A DNA stretch of 64,000 nt from the NCBI GenBank assembly GCA_046348835.1, contig JAXMDM010000003.1, forward strand, positions 806,001-870,000. The letters run 5' to 3'. The stretch is from Defluviicoccus sp046348835. GTDB taxonomy: Bacteria; Pseudomonadota; Alphaproteobacteria; Rhodospirillales; Defluviicoccaceae. This document shows positions 29,680-40,422 of the stretch, in pieces (within the stretch, counting starts at the first letter, position 1; each line of letters starts with the position of its first letter). A model generated the notes under the pieces. It was given only the letters and a program-made list of their open reading frames with translations. It searched no databases and was not told the origin of the DNA. The position numbers and the translations under genes were made by a program.

Positions 29680-31777
29680 TGTCTGTCGTTTTCCCGCGCC
29701 TCAGGCGTCCTCCAGGAGGACGAACGAACGGCCGAGCATTGGGTAGGCCTGGCCGCCGGCAAAGAGTTGGGTTCGTATCTCGGCGTCGGTGCGGGCGGTA
29801 TCGAACACCGTCCTCCAGCCGTTGTGCCGTGCCTGCGGCAGCTCGAACGCGACCGGGTCGTCGCGGCAGCTCATCAGCAGGACGAACAGATCGTCGTCGG
29901 TCGGTCCCCCCGCCACGGCCACCCGCGGCAAGAACAGCCGCGCGCCGAGGACGGTCGCCTCGGCGGCATGCCAGTCGGCGGGGGCCATTTCCCGACCTTC
30001 TGGAGCCAGCCAGGTCACGTCCTGCAGCTCCGCGTTGCTCATCGGCAGCCCGGTGAGGAACTTGGTGCGACGGAAGACCGGATGGTCGCGGCGGAGTTTC
30101 AACAGGCGGCGGACAAACTCGCTGAGTTCCAGGTCGTCGGCACTGCGTCCGCCCCAGTCCACCCAGCCCACCTCGTTGTCCTGGCAGTAGACGTTGTTGT
30201 TGCCGTGCTGAGTCCGGGCGAACTCGTCACCGGCGGTGATCATGGGGGTGCCCTGGGCGAGGATCAGGGTCGCCATGAAGTTGCGCATCTGCCGACGGCG
30301 AAGCTGGAGGATGTGGGCGTCGGTGGTCACCCCCTCGGCGCCGCAGTTCCAGCTCAGGTTGTTGTCGGTACCGTCGCGGTTGTGTTCGCCGTTGGCGTCG
30401 TTGCGTTTGCGGGTATAGCTGACCAGGTCGTTGAGGGTGAAGCCGTCATGAGCGGTGATGAAATTGATGCTGGCCCAGGGGCGCCGGCCGCGCCGCTGAA
30501 AGATGTCCGCCGAGCCGCTGATTCGCCCGGCGAGCTCGCCGATGACGCCGCCGTCGCCGCGCCAGAAGCGGCGGGCGGTGTCGCGGAAGCGGTCGTTCCA
30601 TTCCGCCCAGCCGGGGGGATAGTTGCCGAGCTGGTAGCCGCCGATGCCCACGTCCCAGGGTTCGGCGATCATCTTGACCCGCGACAGGACCGGGTCCTGA
30701 AGCACCGCATCGAAGAACCCGGCATGGGGATCGTAGCCGTGGGGTTCCCGGCCGAGCGTCGATGTCAGATCGAAGCGGAAGCCGTCCACATGCATCTCCT
30801 CCACCCAGTAGCGGAGCGAGTCCATGATCATCTGCAGGACGCGCGGGTGGCGGACGTTGATGGAGTTGCCGCAGCCGGTGTAGTCGGCATAGCGCCGCCG
30901 GTCGGCGGCGAGGACGTAGTACGAAGCGTTGTCGATGCCGCGGAACGAGACCGTCGGGCCGAACTCGTTGCCTTCGCCGGTATGATTGTAAACCACGTCC
31001 AAGATGACCTCGATCCCGGCGGCGTGCAGGTTCGCCACCATCATCTTGAACTCGCGTATCTGCCCGTGGTGGAGGAAGCGCGGGTCTGGCGCAAAATAGT
31101 TGATCTGGTTGTAGCCCCAGTAATTGCGCAGGTTCTTCGAGACGAGATGCTGCTCGTCGACCGTCGGCTGGACCGGCAGCAGCTCCACCGCGGTCACCCC
31201 CAGCTTGGCCAGGTAATCGACGATCGGCGGCGAGCCCAGCGCGGCGAAGGTCCCCCGTTCCGCCTCCGGGACCTCGGGATGACGCTTGGTGAAGCCCTTG
31301 ACGTGCAGCTCGTAGACGACCGACTGCGCCCAGGGGACATTGGGAAGCCGTTCCGGCCCCCAGGTGAAGGCGGGCTCCACCACCCGGCACTTCGGCGTCA
31401 TCCGGGCGCTGTCCCGCTTGTCGAAGGACAGGTCGGCCCGGCTGGAGTCGCGGCGATAGCCGAAGTGGGCATCGCTGAGGACGAGTTGCCCGTCGATCGC
31501 CCGGGCGTAGGGGTCGATCAGCAGCTTGTTGGGATTGAACCGGTGTCCGGCGCGGGGTTCGTACGGGCCGTAGACGCGATAGCCATAGAGTTGGCCCGGA
31601 TGCAGGCCGACCACGTAGCCGTGCCAGACGATATTGGTGTACTCGGGCAAGACGATCCGCTCGGTCTCTCGCTTGCCCGAGGCATCGAACAGGCACAACT
31701 CCACCCGCTCGGCGTTTTCGGAGAACAGGGCGAAATTAACGCCGCGTCCGTCCCAGGTGGCGCCGAGGGGGGAGGGG

Positions 31778-34135
<2,358 letters not shown>

Positions 34136-34325
34136 CCCGTAGCGAGAACCCTATGCGGCGTTTCTTCAGCATCCGCGGCGCGACCGGCGAAACCGGATCA
34201 ACGCGGCGATCGTCTTCGTTCGGTGAGGACGGCACGAGGAGGGGAAGAGGCATCTCCAGACGGCTCGGTGCTCTGGTATGCCTTCCTATGCTGCCTTGAT
34301 GGTTGTGCGGATGACGCCCGCACGC

Positions 34326-34814
34326 TCACCGCTTCTTCGTCGGCGCCTTCGCCGGTTTCTTCTCCATGGTCGGTTTCTTTTCGGCCGGCGCTTTGGGCTT
34401 GGCGACCGGAGCGGCCTTCGGCTTTGCCGCCTCCTCGGCCTTTTGTTTCGCGGCGTCCTCGGCCGCCTTGCGCTTGGCGGCGTCTTCCGCCGCCTTCGCG
34501 TCGGCTTCGGCCTTGGCCTTGGCTTCGGCCTCTGCCTTGGCTTTTGCCTCGGCTTCCGCTTTGGCCTTCGCCTGCTTTTCCGCCTCGGCCTTTTCCTCGG
34601 CTTCGGCCTTGGCTTTTGCCTCGGCCTTGGCCGCTGCTTCCGCCTTCGCCCGCGCTTCCTCTTCCGCCTTCGCTTTCGCCGTTGCCTCGGCTTCGGCGGT
34701 CAGTTCGGCGACCGCCGTTTCCCAATGCTCCGCCGCCCGACCCTCGGGTCGACCTTCGCGCTCCCAAATAGCATGGGCGCGTCTTACGATCTCATCATGG
34801 TCTTGAACGGACAT
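34326..34814 (-). CDS. DUF2934 domain protein with a long Ala/Lys/Glu helix
   Basis: A 162-residue protein. The first 45 residues match the DUF2934 pattern (I-R-R-A-x-x-I-W-E-x-E-G-R-P-E-G-R, then EHW). From about residue 40 to 125 the chain is almost only Ala, Lys, Glu with a few Asp, in AKAEAEAKAK-type heptad-like repeats, forming a long charged helix or coiled coil; the last 35 residues are Pro/Lys/Ala-rich and basic, recalling histone-H1-like tails. GGGGGAGCAGAG precedes the ATG. Function unknown; nucleic-acid or envelope binding are guesses. Confidence 0.8.
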   Translation of the reverse strand: MSVQDHDEIVRRAHAIWEREGRPEGRAAEHWETAVAELTAEAEATAKAKAEEEARAKAEAAAKAEAKAKAEAEEKAEAEKQAKAKAEAEAKAKAEAEAKAKAEADAKAAEDAAKRKAAEDAAKQKAEEAAKPKAAPVAKPKAPAEKKPTMEKKPAKAPTKKR

Positions 34815-35052
34815 TCTCTGCTCCCCCTAGAGGACGTTCGTGCGGCGACAGCTCATCTGACCTGCGGCGGCAGTTTATCCGAAATACCGCAAGATACCAG
34901 GGCGACACCCCCTCCTCAGGGGGCGGCGGCAGCCCGGCGCGAGCGCTTCGGGGCGGGGTACCGGGGCACGTAGGGATGCCGCGCGCCGGCAACGGACCCG
35001 GGTTAGGCAGTCTGATAGAAGTGCGGCCGCGGCGCGTCAACCCCGCACATCT

Positions 35053-35931
35053 TCACTCGGAAACCCGGCGCTTCGGGAGGCTAACGAAGTCGGCCCGCCC
35101 CTTCATCGCCAGCCATCCGTTGGCATCGGCGATCCACAGGTCGAGCGCGTCTTCGCCGGCCGGCGCGGCGGCGACGGTGAACGGCGCGGTATCGAGGATC
35201 GGCCGATGGCCGCGGAATTCGAACCCGGCGATGGTCCGTGCCGGCCACGAGCGGACCGCCAAGCCGATCATCAGCGTCGCCAGCAGCGGTCCGTGGACGA
35301 CGAGCCCGGAATAGCCCTCGACCGTCGTCGCATAGTCCCGGTCATAGTGGATGCGGTGGCCATTGAAGGTGAGGGCGGAATAGCGGAACAGCATCACCGG
35401 GTCGGGCCGGACCTCCTCGCTCCATGCGGCGCCGGAGGGTGCCGCGGTGCCCGGCCGTGCGGCGGCGCCGGCACCCCGCTCCTCGCGATAGACGATGTCG
35501 TGCTCGTCGACGATCGCCGGCCCGGCCGGCCCGACGATTTCATGGCGGACGGTGACGAACACCAGCCGACCGCTGCGTCCGGTCTTGCTCACCACATCGG
35601 CGATCGTCGACCGCCGCTCCGCCCAGTCGCCGAGGGCAAGGTCGCCCGGGAACCGTACCCGGCTGCCCGCCCACATTCGCCGCGCGGTGCCGACGGGGGG
35701 GAGGAATCCGCCCAAGGCCGGGTGGCCGTCGCGACCGAGACCGCTGCGGGGAACGATGGTCCAGAAGTAGAGCCAGTGCCACAGGGGCGGCAACGGGTCG
35801 CCCTCCTGCAGCAGCGGCTGTACGCGATCGAGGGTCGCCTGCAGCGCCTGCACCCGCTCCGCGCCGATGCGGTCGCGGATGCACTCCGTTCGCCCGATCC
35901 AGTCCTCGATCCGCACCTCGCCCGTCTCCAT
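35053..35931 (-). CDS. FAS1-like/MaoC-type hot-dog dehydratase (mesaconyl-C4-CoA hydratase-like)
   Basis: A 292-residue double hot-dog protein. The N-terminal half is the FAS1-like dehydratase domain (LPPLWHWLYFWTIVPRSGLGRDGHP); the C-terminal half holds the active hydratase-2 motif, FNGHRIHYDRDYA...VVHGPL. This arrangement is that of mesaconyl-C4-CoA/itaconyl-CoA hydratases, which act on branched C5-dicarboxyl CoA esters; other acyl-CoA hydratases are possible. GGGAGGGG lies just before ATG 35931 (GTG 35934 would add one residue). No lyase or ligase partner is adjacent, so the pathway cannot be named. Confidence 0.72.
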   Translation of the reverse strand: METGEVRIEDWIGRTECIRDRIGAERVQALQATLDRVQPLLQEGDPLPPLWHWLYFWTIVPRSGLGRDGHPALGGFLPPVGTARRMWAGSRVRFPGDLALGDWAERRSTIADVVSKTGRSGRLVFVTVRHEIVGPAGPAIVDEHDIVYREERGAGAAARPGTAAPSGAAWSEEVRPDPVMLFRYSALTFNGHRIHYDRDYATTVEGYSGLVVHGPLLATLMIGLAVRSWPARTIAGFEFRGHRPILDTAPFTVAAAPAGEDALDLWIADANGWLAMKGRADFVSLPKRRVSE

Positions 35932-36052
35932 CACCCCTCCCTTGGCCTCCGCCTCCTGCGCACATTGCGGGACGCCGGATTTCGGTACATTGTGTCACGA
36001 GATCGTGGGAATGCCGCCAACGATATGCTCGCTCAAAGGCAGGGGGGTCGCG

Positions 36053-37360
36053 ATGAGCCGAATCCATCAACCGAGAGGCCGGCGCGGCCGCTGGGGATGT
36101 CGTTTGTCGACGAGGGTCGCGACCGCGGTCGGGGTGGCCGGTGTGGCCATGGCTCTGGAGCTGCCGGCGGCCTTTGCCGAGGGGGCGTCGGCGTCCCCGG
36201 GCGGATCTCCCGCGGCCGCTTCGGCGGGCGGGGTGACGAGGAGTCCCGTCTCCCGACAGAAACCCGGTCAGGGGATCGACTTCGCCAACGCCATCCCGGC
36301 GCCGCTGCCGCAGGGCTACGCCACGCCCACCCCGGTCACCGAGGCCATTGCCAAGTCCGCCCAGGCGGCGTTGTCCGCGCAGGCGGCGAGCCTCACCCCG
36401 CCCCGGTCCTATCTCGGCCGCGCTGGCTCCGGCAAGCTGACGCCGGTGACGCTGGTGCCGCAAGACCTGCTTCCGGGGGCACCCGCCGCCGGCCAGGCGG
36501 CCTCGGGTCGTACCGCCGCTCCCAGCGCCGATACGGTCGCCCCGCAGGAATTCGGAACCCAGGGCTTGCCGTATACGACCTCCCAGGTCAACGCCTCGGG
36601 CGATGATACGGACGTCCACTACCCGTTTGCGCCGATCGGCAAGTTGTTCTTCAATAACCAGTTTGGCCAGACCTTTGTTTGTTCGGCGTCGCTGATCGCG
36701 CGCGGCCTGGCGGTGACGGCGGCCCATTGCGTCGCCGACTTCGGCACGGGTCAGTTTTATTCCAACTGGCAGTTCGTGCCCGCCTACAACAACGGGATAG
36801 CCCCATTCGGGGTGTCCACGACCAAAACGGCGACGGCTTTGAGCTCCTATCTCGACGGTACCGATGCCTGTGCACAGGCGGGGGTCGTCTGCCAGGACGA
36901 TGTGGCCATCCTCACCCTGAATACGGTCGACGGGGTGAATTACATCGGCTCGTCCACCGGGTGGTTGGGGGTCGGGGCGAACGGGTACGGGTTCACCCCC
37001 TGGGGAACCACCCAGGTTACGCAGGTAGGTTATCCCGTCGGCCTGGATGACGGGGAACTGATGGAGCGGAACGATGCGTTCGGCTACACCGACGCCAGCA
37101 TGGCCAACAACACCCTCATCGGGTCGCTGATGACCGGCGGATCGAGCGGCGGGCCGTGGGTGCTCAACCTCGGCATGCCGCCGACGCTCACCGGGACCAA
37201 CTTCGGCGAGGCCGCCGTGCATAACATCGTGATCGGGGTCACCAGCTGGGGTACCGTCGCCGACGAAGTCAAACTGATGGGCGCTTCGCCGTTCACCAGT
37301 GCCAATATCTTCACCCTCATATCGGCGGCGTGTACGGCGACCCCGGCCGCCTGCCAGTAA
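36053..37360 (+). CDS. Secreted trypsin-like (V8-type) serine protease
   Basis: A 435-residue exported protease. After a basic N-region comes a hydrophobic signal with a likely cut at AAFAE, then about 170 residues of Ala/Pro/Gly-rich, low-complexity propeptide or linker, then a chymotrypsin-fold domain. The triad is His in VTAAHCVAD, Asp in CQDDVAIL and Ser in TGGSSGGPW, all intact. Four cysteines in the domain (SFVC, AHC, DAC and VVC regions) may form disulphides. The ATG at 36053 follows AGGGGGGT. It is divergent from the dehydratase gene. Confidence 0.88.
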   Translation: MSRIHQPRGRRGRWGCRLSTRVATAVGVAGVAMALELPAAFAEGASASPGGSPAAASAGGVTRSPVSRQKPGQGIDFANAIPAPLPQGYATPTPVTEAIAKSAQAALSAQAASLTPPRSYLGRAGSGKLTPVTLVPQDLLPGAPAAGQAASGRTAAPSADTVAPQEFGTQGLPYTTSQVNASGDDTDVHYPFAPIGKLFFNNQFGQTFVCSASLIARGLAVTAAHCVADFGTGQFYSNWQFVPAYNNGIAPFGVSTTKTATALSSYLDGTDACAQAGVVCQDDVAILTLNTVDGVNYIGSSTGWLGVGANGYGFTPWGTTQVTQVGYPVGLDDGELMERNDAFGYTDASMANNTLIGSLMTGGSSGGPWVLNLGMPPTLTGTNFGEAAVHNIVIGVTSWGTVADEVKLMGASPFTSANIFTLISAACTATPAACQ

Positions 37361-37421
37361 CCGTGGCCGGATCGGCGGGGCGGACGGACGGGAAGAGCGG
37401 GGCGGCGCGAGCGACCCCCGC

Positions 37422-37721
37422 CTAGGTCGTGGTGACGGCGACTCCTTTCCAGAAGGCGACGTGGTCCTTGATCTCCGCCGCGGCGGGTTTGGGGTCGGGG
37501 TAATACCAGGCGGCGTTGGCGTTGGTCCGGTCGCCGACGACCACGTCGTAGTAGTGGGCGATGCCTTTCCACGGGCAGACGCTGGTGTGCGACGACGGGC
37601 GCAGATGCCCATGCCGCACCGTGTGCGGCGGAAAGTAGACGTTCCCCTCCACCGCCCGGTAGGCGGCCGCCTCGGCAATGAGCGCACCGCCCCACGAGGC
37701 CCTTGCCGTTTGTTCCGTCAT
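37422..37721 (-). CDS. DUF427 domain protein
   Basis: A 99-residue protein of the DUF427 family. It shows the family core: VEGNVYFPP, then SVCPWKGIAHYYDV with the conserved Cys-Pro-Trp-Lys-Gly, and AAWYYPDPKPAA with the conserved Tyr and Pro residues. The function is unknown, although the fold is compact and beta-rich. The start at 37721 follows GGAG; an earlier ATG at 37739 is less likely. Confidence 0.88.
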   Translation of the reverse strand: MTEQTARASWGGALIAEAAAYRAVEGNVYFPPHTVRHGHLRPSSHTSVCPWKGIAHYYDVVVGDRTNANAAWYYPDPKPAAAEIKDHVAFWKGVAVTTT

Positions 37722-37831
37722 TGCTCCGCGTCCACCCAAGCGCCGCTCAGCGGCGGTAGCGCCATTGACTAAGCGACGCGGTGCGCCGATGCTATGAGAA
37801 TGGATATGGTACGGAATGGAGAGGAGGCGGG

Positions 37832-38167
37832 ATGAAACCGGTTGTCTGTGCCGCAGTCTTGGCCTTCGCGCTGGTCTCCGCTCAGGCGGCGTGGGCGTTC
37901 ACCATCGATGACCAGGGTGGCAACAACAGCGACGGGACGCCCAGGTTCACCGACCCCGACGACGCCGCCATGCGCCCAAACGCAATGAGCTTGAGCAGTC
38001 CGTCCGTTTCGTCCTCCCGCGGCAGTCGCTCCGATCTGCTCGACCCAACACGGGATCCGGCCCGGCTGCCGCCGATTCCGGAGGGTGCACGGATCGGGGC
38101 GAGCGAATCCGGCTTCGGCAACAACAGCCGCTTCGGCTACGACCGGGTCGGACGCCCGGTTAGATAA
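37832..38167 (+). CDS. Small secreted protein of unknown function
   Basis: A 111-residue protein with a clear signal peptide (MKPVVCAAVLAFALVSAQAAWA, cut before FTIDDQ). The mature part of about 88 residues is hydrophilic, rich in Ser, Asp, Gly, Asn, Pro and Arg, with no cysteine, and is probably largely unstructured. The opening FTIDDQGGNN...DGTPRFTDPDD looks like a conserved alphaproteobacterial small-protein motif, but I cannot name a family. GGAGAGGAGG lies before the ATG. Confidence 0.7.
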   Translation: MKPVVCAAVLAFALVSAQAAWAFTIDDQGGNNSDGTPRFTDPDDAAMRPNAMSLSSPSVSSSRGSRSDLLDPTRDPARLPPIPEGARIGASESGFGNNSRFGYDRVGRPVR

Positions 38168-38247
38168 CCGCAAATTATCCGCCGGCGGTGGCGAAAACAG
38201 CCAGCCGCCGATAAGCGGACGTGAAGAAGAAGTAATCATACGCAGAA

Positions 38248-38262
38248 TTAACGCCGTGTTAA
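38248..38262. promoter_or_regulatory. CtrA-type motif TTAA-N7-TTAA
   Basis: TTAA-CGCCGTG-TTAA, inside a larger perfect inverted repeat ATTAAC-GCCGT-GTTAAT (38247-38263). TTAA-N7-TTAA is the core recognised by CtrA, the alphaproteobacterial cell-cycle and envelope regulator. It lies about 70 bases upstream of the small secreted protein start, a normal place for a promoter site. Binding is inferred only. Confidence 0.5.
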
Positions 38263-38273
38263 TGTTGCGTCCA

Positions 38274-38325
38274 TCCTGGGTTAGGCAGAGGACATTTAAT
38301 ACTCTGCGCGTCTATTAACCCAGGA
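38274..38325 (+). promoter_or_regulatory. Leader hairpin that sequesters a ribosome binding site
   Basis: TCCTGGGTTA (38274-38283) pairs perfectly with TAACCCAGGA (38316-38325), and inside it GCAGAG (38285-38290) pairs with CTCTGC (38302-38307). The Shine-Dalgarno AGGAG (38322-38326) of the gene starting at 38333 lies in the closing arm. The folded form would hide the ribosome site, so this could be a translational switch. Its DNA could alternatively be an operator. Confidence 0.6.
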
Positions 38326-38332
38326 GTTTTCC

Positions 38333-38620
38333 ATGAACAAGCCTTTGACCGGTCTCGTTGCTATCGCATTCGCGTTGGGCGCGACCGCACCGGTGTTCGC
38401 GGCAACCCACTCGACGAAAGCGACGGCCGATACCTGCCAAACGATGGCAGGCGATCTGGAGCAGGCATTCACCGCCCACCCGAACGCAAAGAAGCTCGAA
38501 CAGGCAAAGAAGCTGCAGAGCGAGGGCGACAAGCTGTGCGGTGCCGGAAAGTATAGCGACGGAGTGCACAAGTACAAGATGGCAATGGCGGATCTGACTG
38601 GAACCAGCAAGAAGAAATAA
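38333..38620 (+). CDS. Small secreted helical protein of unknown function
   Basis: A 95-residue protein with a signal peptide cut after PVFA. The mature part, about 71 residues, is helical, rich in Lys and Ala, with two cysteines (TADTCQTM and DKLCGAG) that could form one disulphide. The pattern (EQAKKLQSEGDKLCGAGKY) recalls small periplasmic helical-hairpin proteins, but I recognise no named family. Regulation looks elaborate for its size: a CtrA-type motif and a strong hairpin over the ribosome site lie upstream, and a stable terminator hairpin follows. Confidence 0.78.
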   Translation: MNKPLTGLVAIAFALGATAPVFAATHSTKATADTCQTMAGDLEQAFTAHPNAKKLEQAKKLQSEGDKLCGAGKYSDGVHKYKMAMADLTGTSKKK

Positions 38621-38647
38621 CATCGACGGCCCGGACATCTCGCATCA

Positions 38648-38672
38648 GGGTGGGGCTTGGTCGGCCCCACCC
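38648..38672. terminator. Terminator hairpin between convergent genes
   Basis: GGGTGGGGC pairs perfectly with GCCCCACCC around a seven-base loop. It lies between the end of the small secreted protein gene and the end of the convergent GH57 gene and could serve both. No long T run follows, so strength is uncertain. Confidence 0.6.
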
Positions 38673-38721
38673 GTGGCGCGATGCCATTTACGATTCCGAC
38701 GACGGCGACCCTAAGCGCCCC

Positions 38722-40188
38722 CTAGAAGTCGTTGGTTACGATATCGTGGGCGCGGCGGGCCATCTCGGCCCCGTACTCCGTCCATATCCCCTGACCCCAA
38801 TACCGGTAGCAGCTCGTCTCCGCGGAGAGGAGGTGGTAGAGGGCGTTGCGGTAGCGGGCATCGTCGGTGGCCAGCTTCTTCTTCGACAGGACCTTCTGAA
38901 AGAAATCCGAACTCGCCTTGTCCATGGGCGCCAGCACGTTCTCGTAGCCCTGGACCCAGGAGATATTGTTGGTCCAGCTACCGCCGTCCATGTGGAAGCG
39001 GTGGTCGTCCTTCTTGCAAGCCTCGATCACCTTGGCGAGCGCGTCGGGTCCGTCGCCCGGCTTCATCCGATCCCAGATCTGCTTTTGAAAGATCGGCTGG
39101 ATGACCGGCAGGTCGGCCGGCTTGACGCCGCTGGCAAACAGGTATTCCAGGTACTCGGTGCCGTTCATCAGCGGCGTCTCGGAGTGTGACGCCTCGCGCA
39201 CGCACTCCATGAACTTGCCCGGAAACTCGTTCATCATCACCCCGCCGTTCTCGCCGTCGGCGATCTGGGTGACCAAGGGCGGGACGCTGTGGCCGGCGAG
39301 GGTCATGCGGCCGAGGCTTTTCGCCTCGTAGTAGGGCTGCATCTGGGCGACGAGCTTGGTGTCGGAGCCCTGGGTCTTGATCAGGGCGATGATCTCGGCG
39401 GTTTCCCCCTTCGAGCTCTTCACCACCAGGCGGTGCGGCAGGTGCTTCTGCTCCGGGCCGTGTCCGTTCTCCGGCCGCTCGACGGTGTGCTCTTGAACCA
39501 GGAGCCAGGTGAACCCGCAATCCAGCAGCGTCTTGACGTAGGCATAGGCCACATCGGGATGGTTGGGCAGCGCCATCTCCGAGGGCGAAAAGCCGCGGAC
39601 TCGCTGCAGCGCCTCGATGCCGAAGATGGCGGCGAAATGGTGCTGCCAGGCGCGCACGTGGAGGGGAAAGTCCTGGACCGGCGTCGACGGGGCGACGGCG
39701 TGACCCCAGGGGCAGCCCAGCCACTCGGCACAGCGGCGGTAATCGGGGTTGATGGTGATGGTCTTCAGCGCATCGATGACATGATGCTCGCCCATGTCGC
39801 GCAGACCATGGAAGAGGGTGCCGGAGTATTCCAGCATGACCCGCGGCTCTTTGCCTTCGCCGACGAGTTGCGGGATGAACTCGCCCATGCGTTTGTAGCA
39901 CCAGACGAACACCCCGGCGTTGTGGTTGTCGCCGATTCCCTGGTTGTCCATCATGTACTTGAGGTTGCTGATGATCTTCGCCGTCCGCAGGTCATGGCCT
40001 CCCGCCGGGATCAGCGGTTGATGCATGTGCAGGGCGATGGCGGCGGCGGACTTGATGCGGCCGAAGTCGATGCGGCTTTCGGGGCGAAAGACCTCCTGAC
40101 CAGCGGCCGCACGCAGCGCCTTGGAGATGTCGTCTTCGTGGCCGGAGATATTGGGCAGGCCGTCGGCGTATTCCGGCAGGTCGATCAT
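38722..40188 (-). CDS. Glycoside hydrolase family 57 protein
   Basis: A 488-residue GH57-type protein. The family's first conserved region appears as AIALHMHQPLIP and a later one as CGFTWLLVQEHTVERP; MLEYSGTLFHGL and the WGCPWGHA-like EWLGCPWGHAV segment also fit. GH57 enzymes include alpha-amylases, 4-alpha-glucanotransferases and branching enzymes. The catalytic Glu and Asp cannot be assigned safely by eye. ATG at 40188 follows GGGAGA. No signal peptide is seen, so a cytoplasmic role in alpha-glucan metabolism is likely, in keeping with the glgB-glgX-malQ cluster 4 kb away. Confidence 0.8.
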   Translation of the reverse strand: MIDLPEYADGLPNISGHEDDISKALRAAAGQEVFRPESRIDFGRIKSAAAIALHMHQPLIPAGGHDLRTAKIISNLKYMMDNQGIGDNHNAGVFVWCYKRMGEFIPQLVGEGKEPRVMLEYSGTLFHGLRDMGEHHVIDALKTITINPDYRRCAEWLGCPWGHAVAPSTPVQDFPLHVRAWQHHFAAIFGIEALQRVRGFSPSEMALPNHPDVAYAYVKTLLDCGFTWLLVQEHTVERPENGHGPEQKHLPHRLVVKSSKGETAEIIALIKTQGSDTKLVAQMQPYYEAKSLGRMTLAGHSVPPLVTQIADGENGGVMMNEFPGKFMECVREASHSETPLMNGTEYLEYLFASGVKPADLPVIQPIFQKQIWDRMKPGDGPDALAKVIEACKKDDHRFHMDGGSWTNNISWVQGYENVLAPMDKASSDFFQKVLSKKKLATDDARYRNALYHLLSAETSCYRYWGQGIWTEYGAEMARRAHDIVTNDF

Positions 40189-40367
40189 GCGAAGCGTCTC
40201 CCAATCCAGTGATTGATGGGTCGGATCCGGCGTGAGTGAAATGAATGGTCCGAGCCGATTTGCCGACTGAGCGGCGGAGCGGGGCCGGGATTGAAGCAAG
40301 GGCCCGAGCGGGGCGCAAGGCCGTTGAGGTGGCCGGGCGCTACCGCCGGGTGCCGGCCGAGACGAGT

Positions 40368-40389
40368 CCGGCCGGCCGTTGCCGGCCGG
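40368..40389 (-). terminator. GC-rich hairpin after the DUF937-OmpA gene
   Basis: CCGGCCGGC pairs with GCCGGCCGG around a four-base loop, about 35 bases after the stop of the gene ending at 40423. A T run is lacking. It may stop transcription or protect the 3' end. Confidence 0.45.
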
Positions 40390-40422
40390 CCGGATGACGG
40401 CAGCGGGGTGGAACCCCTCGCC

